Source of the DNA: Pseudomicrostroma phylloplanum
Taxonomy: Eukaryota; Basidiomycota; Exobasidiomycetes; Microstromatales
Assembly: GCA_039545275.1 (NCBI GenBank)
Contig: BCHS01000002.1
Span: 1,178,001-1,242,000 of the forward strand
DNA length: 64,000 nucleotides
Direction: 5' to 3'
Shown here: one piece after another, positions 42,311 to 53,951 of the stretch
How the letters are laid out: every line of letters begins with the position of its first letter
How positions within the stretch are numbered: the first letter of the stretch is position 1
Notes under the pieces: model-generated
What the model was told of the DNA's origin: nothing
The model's input: the letters and a program-made list of their open reading frames with translations, nothing else
Databases searched by the model: none
Position numbers and translations under genes: made by a program

Positions 42311-45300
42311 ATGAACGGGTCAGAGGAGGGAACACCTCGGCGTGCCAGGGCGACTTACGGAGCTCGGACGAAGAGAGGGCGAAGACTGCTCGCCTCCGGC
42401 AAAGCCTCGGAGGAAGCTTCAGACCTCGAGGAGGCTGGTCCTAAGCATGCTGGCCAAGATAGCGATGACTCCTCGAGTAGACGGCTACGCAGCTCTAAGA
42501 GACCTCGACATCGGAGTGAAAGTGAAGGGCGCAGCGAGCCTGGAGAGACCTTGGGCCACGGAGCAGCACCGTCGCCGAATGCCAATCGTTTCACTACGCC
42601 TCCTCCCCCTCCGCTGTCGCAAGAGATCGCTCAAGCATTCGAGACAGCAAGTCCGGGAACTTTGCGTGAGGTGGATGACAGCACCATTGATCGCCAGAGC
42701 CAAAATTTCGAAGAAATTACTGGACGAGATGCAGGACAACGCCCTTCATCCTTTGTGGAGTCAAGCCCTACCGATCTCAAGCGGCGCGGAGTGGCCGCAA
42801 AGATGAGAGCTAAGAACCTCTTCAGCAGGACTCCGTCCTTATCAGGAGAACAGATAGCCGCAGACGAAGCGGTGTCAGCTTCTGGTGGCGGGCGAGGTAA
42901 TTCCCCGGCACAGAGGCTCGCCAACGGCGTAGAGATGGAACGCCCTATCGGCTTCGATCAGGCGAACACCTCACCCGCCCGCAGAAGCCTAGTCCAGGAA
43001 GCGACAAGGCTTCGGACACCTCCCTCAAGTCCTGGTCGAGCCCGTTTGCGAGACGCCCAGATGGGTCATAGTCCTTCGAAAGCCGCTCTGGCGTCCCCCA
43101 GTGGCCGCTCGAAGGTCACCTATAGTAGTGGTTTACGGACCTTTCTAGAGGGCAGACCGAGTCTCGCAGCTGAAGAGGCTGTACCTAGTACCTCTGAGCC
43201 TATTGCAGATTTGCAAGCAGCTGAAACGGTACAAGAAAAGCAGACGCAGAGGGAGAGCTACTCCGATCTGCGCAAACGATGGGTCATCGAGGACGAAGCC
43301 ATCGGCAGCACTAGCAGCGCCACAGCCTCGACGTTGGTGAGTGAAGCAGCCCGGCTGTACATCCTTCTCCACTCAACTACTGATAGTCTCTGTGCCTATG
43401 ACTGTATCTCACCGGCTTCTAGATACCTCTTCGATCCCTCACTGCTCTGCGATCAGACGGCTCGCAGAGAAGATTCCTGGACAGCCTTGAGTATTTGCTT
43501 GCTGGCCTCGACGAGAACAATAGTGTCGGCGCAAGGCGTTCTTCAAGCATTGAAATTGTCAAGAGAATGTGTCTCGATACAGCGCAAGATACAGACAGGG
43601 AGGATGACTCAACCCCGAGTCCCGAAGCGTCTCTGGATGACTTTCTTTTGCGCCTGAGAATCTCGGAGACACAAGGTAGACTGTGGAAAGCACTTCGAAG
43701 AGCTGGCGGAGGTTCCGGAACGGACGAGATCCTGGATTGGGCTCTCCTCATCTCATTGGCTCGGATGACGGAAGGGTCGGGTAGTGCAACTGCCCTTCTT
43801 CAAGGACACCTCGACGACGTCGTTCATTCGCTTCGCAATGTTCTGGCAAGCGCCAGCTATCGCAGACGGCAAGCGGGTATCTCAAAACGAAAGCCAAAGA
43901 ACGAAAAGATGATGCTAGAAGCATTGCGCTCCTTGTCACGTCATGTCACTCAAGTCACGCTGCCCCCACCGGACGCAAGCGATGCAGACACATCGCTGCT
44001 TGTCCTTACTCTCGGCATCATGATATCTTTGCGCGATTCTCCTTCATCGCTCTTAGACATGCTGACTTACAAGCCATCGATCGAAGATGATCACGGAACA
44101 GGAAAAGTGGACCAGTCTACCCGGAAGTGCCTTCTAGAGCTGCTGCTCGATCACCTGAGCTTCGAGGGCCAGATAGCAGCAACTCACGTTGCTTCTCTCG
44201 AGGGTGATCTTAGTCTGACGTCTATGGAGAACAAGACCACAGTGATGCCTTCGCTAGATTTTCTCGGAGTTGCAGCAAGGCTACTGGAACAGTGCACCGG
44301 ACCTGCTGATGCACAGGCTTTGTCTGGCGCTGTGCAAGATGTCTGCACCGAAGAGGAAATAAGGAACTTAGTGTCCTATTTTGTCAAGGTGTTGCAAGTA
44401 CTCTGGTTCTTCGTCTCGCAGCTCAAGGAACAGAAACAGGCGAACAACGCCATCGCCGCTCGCATTACCCATAAGGCTGCCACAAATGTGCTTGCAGATT
44501 GGATCAAACTGCTCGCCGCCTTCACACAACACAGTCAGATGTGGTGCAATGGCCTCCTCACCGAGGACAGTGGCTTGGGAACGATTCTTCGCATAGTATC
44601 AACTCTCGCCCAGGGGCCGAGCCTGTTGTGGCAGGGCCCTACACTCTTGCACAGCAGTAGCAGCATTTCACTCGGACCATTGTCAGCTAGCTCAGCCCCT
44701 GATTCAGGAGACAACGGTCCATCGCCCAAAGCCGGGCCGCTTGGGAACACAGTGAATTCCAAGACATCCGCTGCCTCGCACATAACGCACCACGACCTCT
44801 TGTGCTATTGTCTGGCTCTTGTTGACCACCTTGTAGGAGAAGGCGCTGCAGCTGCCAGGGTCGCAGGACTGCAGATTGACCCTGGGTGCCGTCGACGCGA
44901 ATGCGCACTCTCAGGATGTAGTCCCCACGAAGGTGCACAATCTGCGCTCGTTCTGCTGTTCAAGCTCTTCTTAACTCATTACGACCTCAGCCTTCCTCGC
45001 GACACGATCACCGGTGAGCCACAAGCTTCAACGAACGTCGTCGCTGACGATGTCGTGCAATCTGATAGCGCACTTCTGGCGGGATGTGCCGCTCACACGA
45101 TCGCCGTCTGTCTACGGAGCCATCCTCAAAGCATTGAGCTCTTGACGTCATGTACTTCCAATCCTGCACAAGCACTGGGCGATTGCTTGACGTCCTTCAG
45201 TGCTGTAAGTCACGCATACAAGAGCATGCTCAACATGGGGTCAGGGTCGTCGGCCCATGATTCGCAGTTGACTGGCCCGGGCGAAGACGGCAGAACCACA

Positions 45301-45387
45301 GCCGACGTCGATGAAGACGTAGGAAACCTTGCTCAGTTGATGTTGGAGCTGGCCGATGGCGGCAAGGCTCAAGGTGGGCGGGTGTGA
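42311..45387 (+). CDS. WPL1: WAPL/Wpl1 cohesin-release factor
   Basis: Two exons, 42311-43336 and 43423-45387, give 996 residues. WAPL (Rad61/Wpl1) opens the cohesin ring together with Pds5. The N-terminal half is disordered and basic. It ends with family motifs KVTYSSGLRTFLEG and SYSDLRKRWVIEDE. After the intron the WAPL domain starts with LTALRSDGSQRRFLDSLEYL, then LLAGLDENNSVGARRSS, and continues as helical repeats to the end. The junction (ACGTTG|GTGAGT to TTCTAG|ATA, phase 0) was fixed by that start; an overlapping frame open to 43657 is a shadow. A GTAAGT inside the last 200 bases is not needed as a donor. Confidence 0.88.
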
Positions 45388-45775
45388 CCAGACGCGTGGC
45401 GTGTATGATTTCTCGGCTGTTGGGTGGGTGGTCCGAGCGTCGTCGCGTGCGGCGGAAGTGGGGCGGAGTTTGTAGAAGTCAAGCGGTGGTGGGGATTGAT
45501 TCGCCCCTGGACGGACGCTTTAGCTTCCGGAGCCTGTCTGGTCTGTTCTACCTCATCAGCAGCATCCCTACTCTTCCTTCGACGTCGTCCTCCTCTGATC
45601 CTGTTCTTAGCCTTCTCCCCTGTCATCGTACTGCTCTCCAGCAAACTTTATACCGCATTCCACCGCTCGACTGAGTCTTTCACTCGCTTGCTGCTTGCCC
45701 TCCTCAACCCGCATCTGACACCTTGATTAGCTATCCTCTCAGGGCAGCGGCGTTTGGCTGCCTCGATCCCCCATC
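45388..45775. other. Intergenic, WAPL 3' flank and RING-gene leader
   Basis: 388 bases with a C/T-rich stretch before the next ATG. No gene seen. Confidence 0.5.
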
Positions 45776-48244
45776 ATGGCCGAGCCGTCCGCTAAGCGTC
45801 TCGACCAGAAGACCGAGCCAGACATAGCAGACCTTGAGAGGCGAGGAGCCTCCGACGACAATGCCAATACAAGTGGACCACATCTTGACTTCGAGGCAGT
45901 GCGGGTAGAGTTGGTAAGTCGAAGCATAGTGCTTGGAGGAAAGGGGGAGTGCAGCAGAGCTCAACAGCCGCTTACTGTCATCTCGAGATCTACTGGCGTA
46001 GGTCTGCAATATCTGCCTTGATGTTCCCAGTCATGTGGCTAGTAAGTGATCGCTGTTAGGTCGCACGTCTTAACTTCACTGTTCGAATGCTGAGCAGCTC
46101 TCTTGCATCTCTACCAGCTGTCCTGCCCTGTCTCCACTCGTTCTGCTGGTGTTGTATCGAAGAGTGGTTCAAAAAGCATCGCAAGTGCCCCAGATGCGCT
46201 CAGAGCGCCTCTTCTGCCAAGCCCAATTCTGCTCTCAACAACCTTGTCCAGGCGCTGATCGAGGCTGACCCGACTCTGGCTAAGCCGGAAGAGTGAGTCT
46301 TCATTCGTGACGTACGCACGCGTATGCAGCGTCGATCAGCGATGACTACCGCTTTTCGCGGGCCTGACGTTCCACCACTTTGCCCTCGTTCCTGGTCCTA
46401 CAGACTCATTGCTCAAGAAAAGGAGAAGCTCACCAAATACAAGGCGCAGAAGTCCTCTGCTGCAGTGGTAAGGCACTTGACGCATTGACCGCATGACCCC
46501 CTTTCGCTACACACCTGGCAGACACTTGCTGAATTCGAGTAAGGCTCTTCCCCTTTGGCTGCCTCAGCTTTACCCTCAAACAGGATACGGCACCGAGGAT
46601 GACGACAACGAATCTGACATGGATGCCGAGGATTTCCGCCACTACTGGTGAGTGCGGCCCAGCTGAGGCATCTGGTAGAATAGTTACATCTAATGTCTCC
46701 GACGGTGCAATTGACTCTCTCTACGCTCCGGAACTCACAGGCCATGTCCCTGCTGCGCCCCCGGCAATCGCAGCGGCTACGTCTGCCCAAATCCTATCCC
46801 AGTGCCTGCCGGAGCCGTAGGGCTTGCAGGGGGACCAGTACGAGGAGGCGATTGGCCTCCGCTAGAGGAGGCTGAAGACTTTCTCCCAATGTAAGTTGTG
46901 AGACCAGAGTGCTACAAGTGAAGCCGATACAAGATGAGACTTGACACGATACCACATGGATTCTGCCTTCAGCGAAAAGGTCGACGCGCACGCAACGTGC
47001 GGTATGTGCGCAAGTTGGATACCTGCTGTCGGAGTGCCAGAGGCCCAATGTGCGGCATGCGGAATTTCCACCTGTTCCCCTTACGACACCGAGGGCGTCT
47101 GCCCTTTTGGACAAGCGCATCAACACTTGGAGAGCTATAAATTCGAGTTCCAGGACTTCTCCACTGCCTTGAACTACATTGGTCTCGACGCTAAAGAGGT
47201 TGAGAGAATCAGGAGCTACATGACTGACAAGGGCATCTGTAAGTCGCGTGCAACGGCGCTTGTGTCGAGTCATGTGACTGACTACAGCTCTTTGCCATGT
47301 TCACATTGCTGGTGGTGGTCAATAGCGGTTACCGACATTGTCACGTCTACTCTTGTAAAAGCTCGAGAGCTCGTCGATGGCAAAGATCAGCAAGCTGCGG
47401 ACGAGCAACCAGTCCCGGCCGAGCAAGCTGTCAACAACGTCGCAGATGCGCCTATCGCTGTCCCGGCCGAGCAAGCTGTCAACAACGTCGCAGCTGCCCC
47501 GGTGGCTCTTCAGGCCGAACAAGTTGCCAACGACGTCGCAGATGCGCCCATGGCTGTCCCACCCGAGGAAATTGTCAACAATATCGCAGATGTTCCTATG
47601 GCTGTCCAAGCCGGGCAAGCTGTCAACAATATCGCAGATGTTCCTATGGCTGTCCAAGCCGGGCAAGCTGTCAACAATATCGCAGATGCGCCTATGGCTG
47701 AACGATTGCCGTACGATGATGAAGCCGTTTTGTGTCTGGCCGGGCATAATGGAGAGTGCATGGGGGTATTTTGCCATAAGCTCGACGTCGACCGCGCTAC
47801 AGCACTCCTGAACGCACGTTTCTGCCGACAATGTGCTCTGAACGTCCTCGGTCGACTCGCCGACTGGTGGTGGACGGATATCAGGACGAACCACCATGAC
47901 ACGCTACCAGGTGAGTGCTCTAGCGCGACGTTCTGTTCGAGCCGATGACAACTCGCTAATCTCCGATTCATCCATCACGCAATGGTTAGAGAGCATTAAG
48001 AAGTTGCCAGACTGCCCGTGAGTTGTCAGATACGGTGCGGAGGCTGCGTGACTCTTTTTGGCCAACCACTTGGTTGACCTTTGACCTTTCTCTTCCGGAA
48101 TGGTACAGGCACGGGGTCAAGTGTCCCACCCATAAGCGCGACCTTGCTCACGCAGTAGAGTTCAATCACTTCTGCAAGGAGAAACCCGCGGAGCAGCCCG
48201 AGAACACTGAGGCTCCCGCCGCTGGACAGCTCGAACAGGCGTAG
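45776..48244 (+). CDS. CHFR-like RING E3 ubiquitin ligase
   Basis: Ten exons: 45776-45913, 46002-46041, 46118-46292, 46404-46467, 46568-46647, 46741-46890, 46973-47238, 47326-47910, 47990-48017 and 48109-48244. Together they give 553 residues. A C3HC4 RING is built over exons 2-3 (VCNICLDVPSHVA joined to TVLPCLHSFCWCC and RKCPRC). A Cys-rich part follows (HYWPCPCCAPGNRSGYVCP, then ATCGMCASWIP and EAQCAACGISTCS), like the CHFR zinc-binding C-terminus. The end, CRQCALNVLGRLADWWW...LPDCPHGVKCPTHKRDLAHAVEFNH, matches the C-terminus of fungal CHFR-like proteins. No FHA domain is visible. Exon 8 holds six 16-residue repeats. The acceptor at 47325 was chosen because it alone keeps frame from the 47239 donor. 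The whole model sums to a clean frame. Confidence 0.8.
47412..47699 (+). repeat. Six 48-base tandem repeats in the RING gene
   Basis: Six in-frame copies of a 48-base unit, encoding a 16-residue motif of the form V-x-A-x-Q-A-V-N-N-[IV]-A-D-x-P-M-A. The last two copies are nearly identical in DNA, showing recent duplication or homogenisation. Confidence 0.9.
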
Positions 48245-48746
48245 AGGCTTCACCACAGATATAGTGGCTGAAGGACTGCTATGTCCCTTCAAGCTATTGA
48301 CCTGGCCCTCTGCTGTGCTGTTGGGCAGGCGTTCTCTGAAGCGGCAATTCTGAATTCAACGCGACTTTCCGTGTACCCATACCTTTCATGTCACATGTCA
48401 CCATTAGAGTCAACATAATAGGTTCTTTTCGCTTCTTTGGCCTATGAGATTCTGGCGCCTGATCCGACGAGTATAAAGTGCGGCATGAACCATCAGGTGC
48501 GACTTCCAAAGGCAGCTCGTTCATGCGATGCACCGTAAATATCGAAGGGAAAAGTATTCATGGATTTCTGATGGACAAGTGTCGACCCTCTGGTGCGTGA
48601 GCAGGGTAGCCTGGAGAAGTTTGCCATTGCGCGCCCCTGTGTATGGGCCGGGGCCTACACAAGACCTTTCGTCCAGCGAACTGCGAACGAAAAGCGAGAT
48701 GACAAAGGGAAAAGCGGAATCTGGGTACGGCAGCTCGCAGAACTGA
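48245..48746. other. Convergent 3' flanks, RING gene and MSH4
   Basis: 502 bases between converging genes; no gene recognised. Confidence 0.5.
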
Positions 48747-51700
48747 CTAGATCTGAGCTTTGGCAGACATTTCCTCCATGCAGTCTGAGCGAGAGGCCGC
48801 TAGGAGGCGGAGGAGAGGTCCGCCGTCGAGAGAAGATTGGCGTAGAAGCTGCTGCAGCACTTTGTCGAGCTTTGCGGAGGCGGAGCAGCTCGTTCAGTCT
48901 ACGGTGTCAAGACGCGCAGCGCAGTCGACTGCTGTGATACCTACTTTCAAGAGACAAGCCATTCGATCGAGGGAGTGCTTGCTTTGGGACGAAACCCCGT
49001 CCTTGTTTCGCTGATGCTCGAGGCTAGACGAGCACTCAAGAGCGTCCTCGAGCAAGGCGCTTGGGAGACCCGAGATACTGGCTAGATCAAGCCCATAATG
49101 TCGGGCACTGGAGCAGTCAAAGCGTCAGTACACTCAGCTCGGAGCCACTCTTCAAATCCATTCGACTCACCGTGGAGGCCCATCGCAGAGCTTGTATCGG
49201 AACATCAGATGACTGCTCGCGTCCAACGTGTCATTTGATACCGAGAACGACAGGTGCTGAGTATGGAGCCTGCTCTTGCTCCCGAGGCTCTTCTCTAGAT
49301 CGAGGAAATGCGTCGCAAAGAAGACATAGGCTCTCTGCCGATAGAGTCTCTCGCTGATCGCATGAGCGATACCAAAGCCTTCTGTTGGAGATGTGCCTCT
49401 GCCCAGTTCATCCATCAGAATCAAAGCAGAGGGACCAGCGCCAGAGAGAGCAGAGGCAGTTGCTCGCATTTCGGACGCAAACGTGGAACTTTGGTGCAAA
49501 TGGTGATGGGTCATCTCATCGAACAGCAGGTGTACGACGCTGTGTGGTGTAGGCTCACAGATTATGTTCTGCATCGTCATCATTCGAGAAGCGAGTGCTT
49601 AGAGTTGTGAAGTGCTTCAGACTGGCATAGTCAGCTGGGACGCTAATGGCAAATGCATGGGCAAAGACATGTCGTGAGCATCACCCAGCGGCCTGACACT
49701 TGTCAGGTCTGTACGAGATCTTACAAGCTACCACAGCTTCCCATGATAACGATCAGAGCTATTTGTTCTGCACAGAGGTATATACAGAACACGCTTGTCG
49801 AATGTCAGAGCGAGTATATATATGCGGGTAGAGCGACATGTAATCTGCTCACTAAGGAAGGTCGTCTTTCCCGACATGTTGGCTGTTCGTAAAGACTTGC
49901 AGGGCTTCAGGTGACAGCGAATCATCGTCTCTCCTCTTGGCAGGACCTGACTTACGCCCCGTGATCAGAAAGTAGTTGTAGTCTTGGGAGGCGAAAACAT
50001 CGTTTGACGTGGCCTGGTCGAGGAGTGGGTGCCTACCCGATTTGATAGCCAAGACGTCCGTGAACTTTGCAGTGAGAGGGTGCATCATATCAGTCAGCAG
50101 TCATAAGCCGTGCCACATGCCGGAGATGAGCACAGCGTGCGCCTCCTCGAATGAACGACAGTACCTCAGGGCGACAATAGGACCTCGTTCGTGCACTTTG
50201 GGAGAAGGACGAAATGAGATCCAGCAGCGCAACAGCCTCGGACAACTGTCATTCGACCATAGTCGTAAGCAACGTGAGCTCAGTGAGGGCATCTCAGAGA
50301 GACTCGCGACGCCTCGCTACGCGACGGCTCCTGACTCACCATGTACAAAGAGCCCACATCAGCCAGGACTTTGCTGCGTGCATCTTGTATAATTGCATCG
50401 CTCAGCAGGAGCACTTCGCTCAGAGAGTCCATGAGCCGGCGATTGAGCTTCTTCTATGATTGAGAGCTTGAATAGGTTTCAACGGGGGTTGGCCTCTTAG
50501 CTCGTTGCAAGCCACTCACTAGTCCGAGTGTGGTCATCGTCAGCGTCTTCCCGCCCTTCTGGCGTACTATGTTGACCAGCTCTGTCGGTAGGCCTGGCCT
50601 CGCTTGCTCATGATGTTCAGTAACAGAGCGGAGGAACACCGGATCTTGGACAAACATACCTTGCTTTTGGCTGACGTCGGCACTCAGCTCGAGCTGTCAT
50701 CAGAAAGGAGTCATAGGCACGAAAGTCGATCTCCGTGATCTGTCTTGAGTAATAGGTAGACAGGCTTACCAGATATCCGCTAGGACTCATACGCAGTTTG
50801 AAGGGCAAGCTGTACCTCTCTAGAGCCGTCAACACGTGGGGGGTGTCATGAATACTTTACCAAGAGAAGAAGAGGTCCCACTTCTACTGACCTGCAAGAC
50901 TCTGTACGTGACTGATCACCTCCTCAGAATTCTCCTTGTAAGTACTGCGAGCAACGTCTAAGAGAGGGGCGTGGTTCGCCTGCCGAAAGTAAATTCGACG
51001 ATTCAGGCCTAGACGCCTCCTAGCATGGTTACACACGATGTCTCACCTTGACTGCGTACTGTTGCGGCAACACGTGGGAATTAATTGTTCAAATGGTCGA
51101 CCGATGTGCTAACACCCAGCACTTACCACTCTCGTATTCGTATGCTCGAGCGCTCCTTTTCCACTCAGAAGATCCTCATTCAGGCAATCCTTGAGGGTAC
51201 AGAGGATGCTCTGCAGGCCAGGCACGGCCAAGAACTGTCGCTCTCCTTAGGTCAGACTGGAGGTAGTTGAGACCGCTAGATGACCATGAGATCTGATTCT
51301 TCTTACCTGCCGAATAGCACGTAGCAAAGGGGCTTCTGCAGCCTCTAAAGCTTGCATGACTGACAGGGCAGCACGAGAGGGCGGAAGTGTATCATCGCAT
51401 GTAGGAGTCTGCTTTTCGTGATGTTATCTGGGTGAGACTTACCCGGTAGCGACGAGATCAAGAAACCTCTAAGACCGATCAAACAGCCAAGGGTCGTGTG
51501 TGAGCCAGCGGCACCCTCTCGAGGGTCTGAGTCGAAGGAAGTGCCTCGGTATAGGAGGCGAGTGATCAATCTGTCTAGGTCCGCCCTTTGGGTACCCAAT
51601 AGATCAAGTCCGTGCGCTACCCTCTCTTGGAGCTCCTGAATGATTGTTGAATCGTCAGAAGAAAAGGGGCAAAGGCAGTCAGCTCCGCACGGAAAGATTA

Positions 51701-53539
51701 CAGAGCGGCTATGTTGGTCACCTGATTCTCAACAAGCTCTTCCACTGCCGTGAGGCGGGCCATAATTGTAGCGGAATCTTTGGCAAAGGACGGACAACGA
51801 GTGAGTCGCAGTGCAGAATATCCAGCATGTTCACTGTGGATCTTCACCTGTCAGAGGCTGTAGCAAGTTTGCCTGTTCCCGGCAAGAGAAGCATCAGAAT
51901 CACAATCTCGTACATGCCGCTGTGTGTTTCCGTGTTGGACACAACTAACCTTGAGAAGTCGATATCCCATAGGCGTCCGAGTCTTGTTGAGGGCTGCAAC
52001 AAGGCTGGTCGACTTGCCCCCACTGGCGCGAGGGGGAGCGACCGTACCGACCACTTCCAGGTCCCTGATCGAGAGCGGGTCGATGAGCATCGTTCCTGAG
52101 CAAAGAAAAGGTGCAGTGGAGAGCGTCAATCTTCCGGTCAGATAGCGCCTGGATAGGGATGTATTCACCCTCTGGAGCAGTGTAACAGATTCTCAGAGAC
52201 TGGGACATGAAGCTCCGGCTGTACATGTCGTAAGTCAAAGAAGATATTTTGAATGTCAGCCTCCGAAAGAGTCATCTGATAGAGGAAGATAGAAGAAGCT
52301 CATTGACTTGTTGTGCTGCTCCAGGTACTGGAACACTATGTGGAATGGAAGGGCCAAAGCCAACACGTGTGGCGGTGTCAGAAGAGATGCTTGCCCTCTC
52401 TGACTGAGATGATACGGCGATTCGGAAGCTACTGACAAGCGCAGACGGCAGAAAGGGCATAATATCTGGCTCCACAATAGGAGAAGGGCGGTTAGCTCAA
52501 TCCCAAGCGAGCACACCGATCAGATTTGCAAGCCAGTGCCTCACTTCCGATCCACGATCAGCAGAATCGATTCCCGACTCGTGGCGCTGGCAAAGTTGCC
52601 GGAGCTCAGGGGCACTTGCTCAGAGGTCATTGGACTTTCGCTCACTAGCAACCGGTTCAGATATTTTGCACCTGTGGGTACTCCGGCGGATGCGGTGATA
52701 GCGATCAAGCTCACTGCGGACTTTCACATGTCGGGGTAGGACTGACCTTCTTGTGAGTTCCAAGCCGACCTCTTCGTGACTGTGACCTCGGTGGAAAAGG
52801 TCTCTTCAATACAGGATACGAGTCCTGGCCCATCGAGAGTGTGCGAAAGCTCTGTGTGCTGATCAAGGGCATGGTTCGTCCACTCCGGCTGTGGGGTTCG
52901 AGATGCAGCAGAGTCACTCGAGGTACCGCACTTTGCATCACTAGACTACTTACCACTAGTATAGTGCAGGGAGGCTTCAGCGCCAAGTGATGAATGGTCC
53001 TCACATAGGTCTGTGAGTCCGAAAACTGTCCAGGATGCCTAGGGAGCGTCAGTCTGTGCACTGCGGGCAAGGCGCGCCTTGCGAAACAGTCGGTGGCATA
53101 TAGGCACCTGTGTCATGATCACTGAGCCTGTGAAGCTTTCTCCTCGAATGTCAGCAACATTGCAATCCGTGCGAGGTGAATCTGCTTGTCATGTCATGCG
53201 ATTCGGCTAAACCTCACCAGTCTCCTTGTTCATTGCAGCTATGCCGACCTCTCTGCTTGTCCCTTTCTCTCGACTCTCCAAGACTGCGCAGACCCAGTGC
53301 CCACGTAATTCATCACCAATGATACTCTTAGAGGTCCCGGGGCGGGATTGACAGCGCGAGGGGTGAGCTGAGTTCCCAGGGCGAGGAAGGAGCTGGCTAG
53401 CCTTGTACGCCTGCGAGGAGGTGCGCCTGTGCCTGCTGCCACGGCTAGCGTTCTTCTGATGGGATGAAGACGAGACTGCAATGTCACTGTCCATGGATTG
53501 AGCTGAGAGTCGAGAGCTTCTGGTTGTTTCTGTGCCCAT
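48747..53539 (-). CDS. MSH4: Meiotic MutS homologue MSH4, 27 exons
   Basis: MSH4 pairs with MSH5 to stabilise meiotic crossover intermediates. Minus-strand exons: 53539-53218, 53142-53108, 53025-52954, 52888-52747, 52671-52545, 52465-52437, 52335-52308, 52218-52169, 52095-51950, 51847-51722, 51635-51443, 51359-51307, 51234-51127, 51058-51047, 50979-50892, 50819-50770, 50693-50660, 50581-50520, 50453-50340, 50245-50165, 50064-49956, 49882-49853, 49767-49725, 49642-49559, 49488-49171, 49107-48945, 48869-48747. They total 2,742 bases in one clean frame, 913 residues, close to yeast and human MSH4. Markers: FSDSQTYVRTIHHLALKPPC, TRTPMGYRLL, YCRPEFTDVLAIKSGRHPLL, Walker A GPNMSGKTTFL (about 660), FVPADYASL, Walker B LILMDELGRGTS (about 740), FFATHFLDL and HYGLDLASISGLP. 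The GPN and DELGRG residues are intact. As usual for MSH4, there is no MutS mismatch-recognition N-domain. Exons 10 and 27 are the least certain. Confidence 0.88.
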
Positions 53540-53951
53540 GGTGACGCTGGAGCCCTCGAATGGAGTCTGTATGCGTCAAGACGTTGGTATGGAGGAGCAA
53601 CCGGAATGGACTCAGCTCTGCGCCCGAAGGACGGAAGGGCGACGACGCGGCGAGACAAAGTGCTGCAGGGGCACGGTCCAGCAGAGGTTTTGCCCAGCAT
53701 GCGGACCAGAAGACGTCCTCCTCGATCCACCACCACTTACCACCACCACCACCGTCTCCCATCTGCCCGCGACGCCATTCCAGTAATCTCCCCTTCCCTA
53801 CATACATCTATCCACCCCTTTCAATGTATCCGCAGCCGTCATAACAACACCCGACCAGTCCTGCACCTGTGCCAGCCGTCCAAAGCGGCCGAGCTAGAGA
53901 GCATCGCGCCTTGGGGCATCTTCCTGACGAGCGTCGCATTTAAACCTCAAG
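53540..53951. promoter_or_regulatory. Divergent promoter, MSH4 and recyclin
   Basis: 412 bases between outward-facing ATGs, with a CCACCACC-rich part near 53730-53750. It would be the place to look for a meiosis-specific element on the MSH4 side; I could not assign one. Confidence 0.45.

Noticed and set aside
46468..46647. Extra mini-exon (ACACTTGCTGAATTCGA) in the RING gene
   Set aside because: Joining it to the next acceptor gives a stop; the simple intron to CCTCAG keeps the frame into YGTEDDDNESD.
47239..47287. 49-base intron in the RING gene ending at CTACAG
   Set aside because: It puts the next exon out of frame and reaches a stop soon after; the acceptor at 47325 keeps frame and joins to the repeat region.
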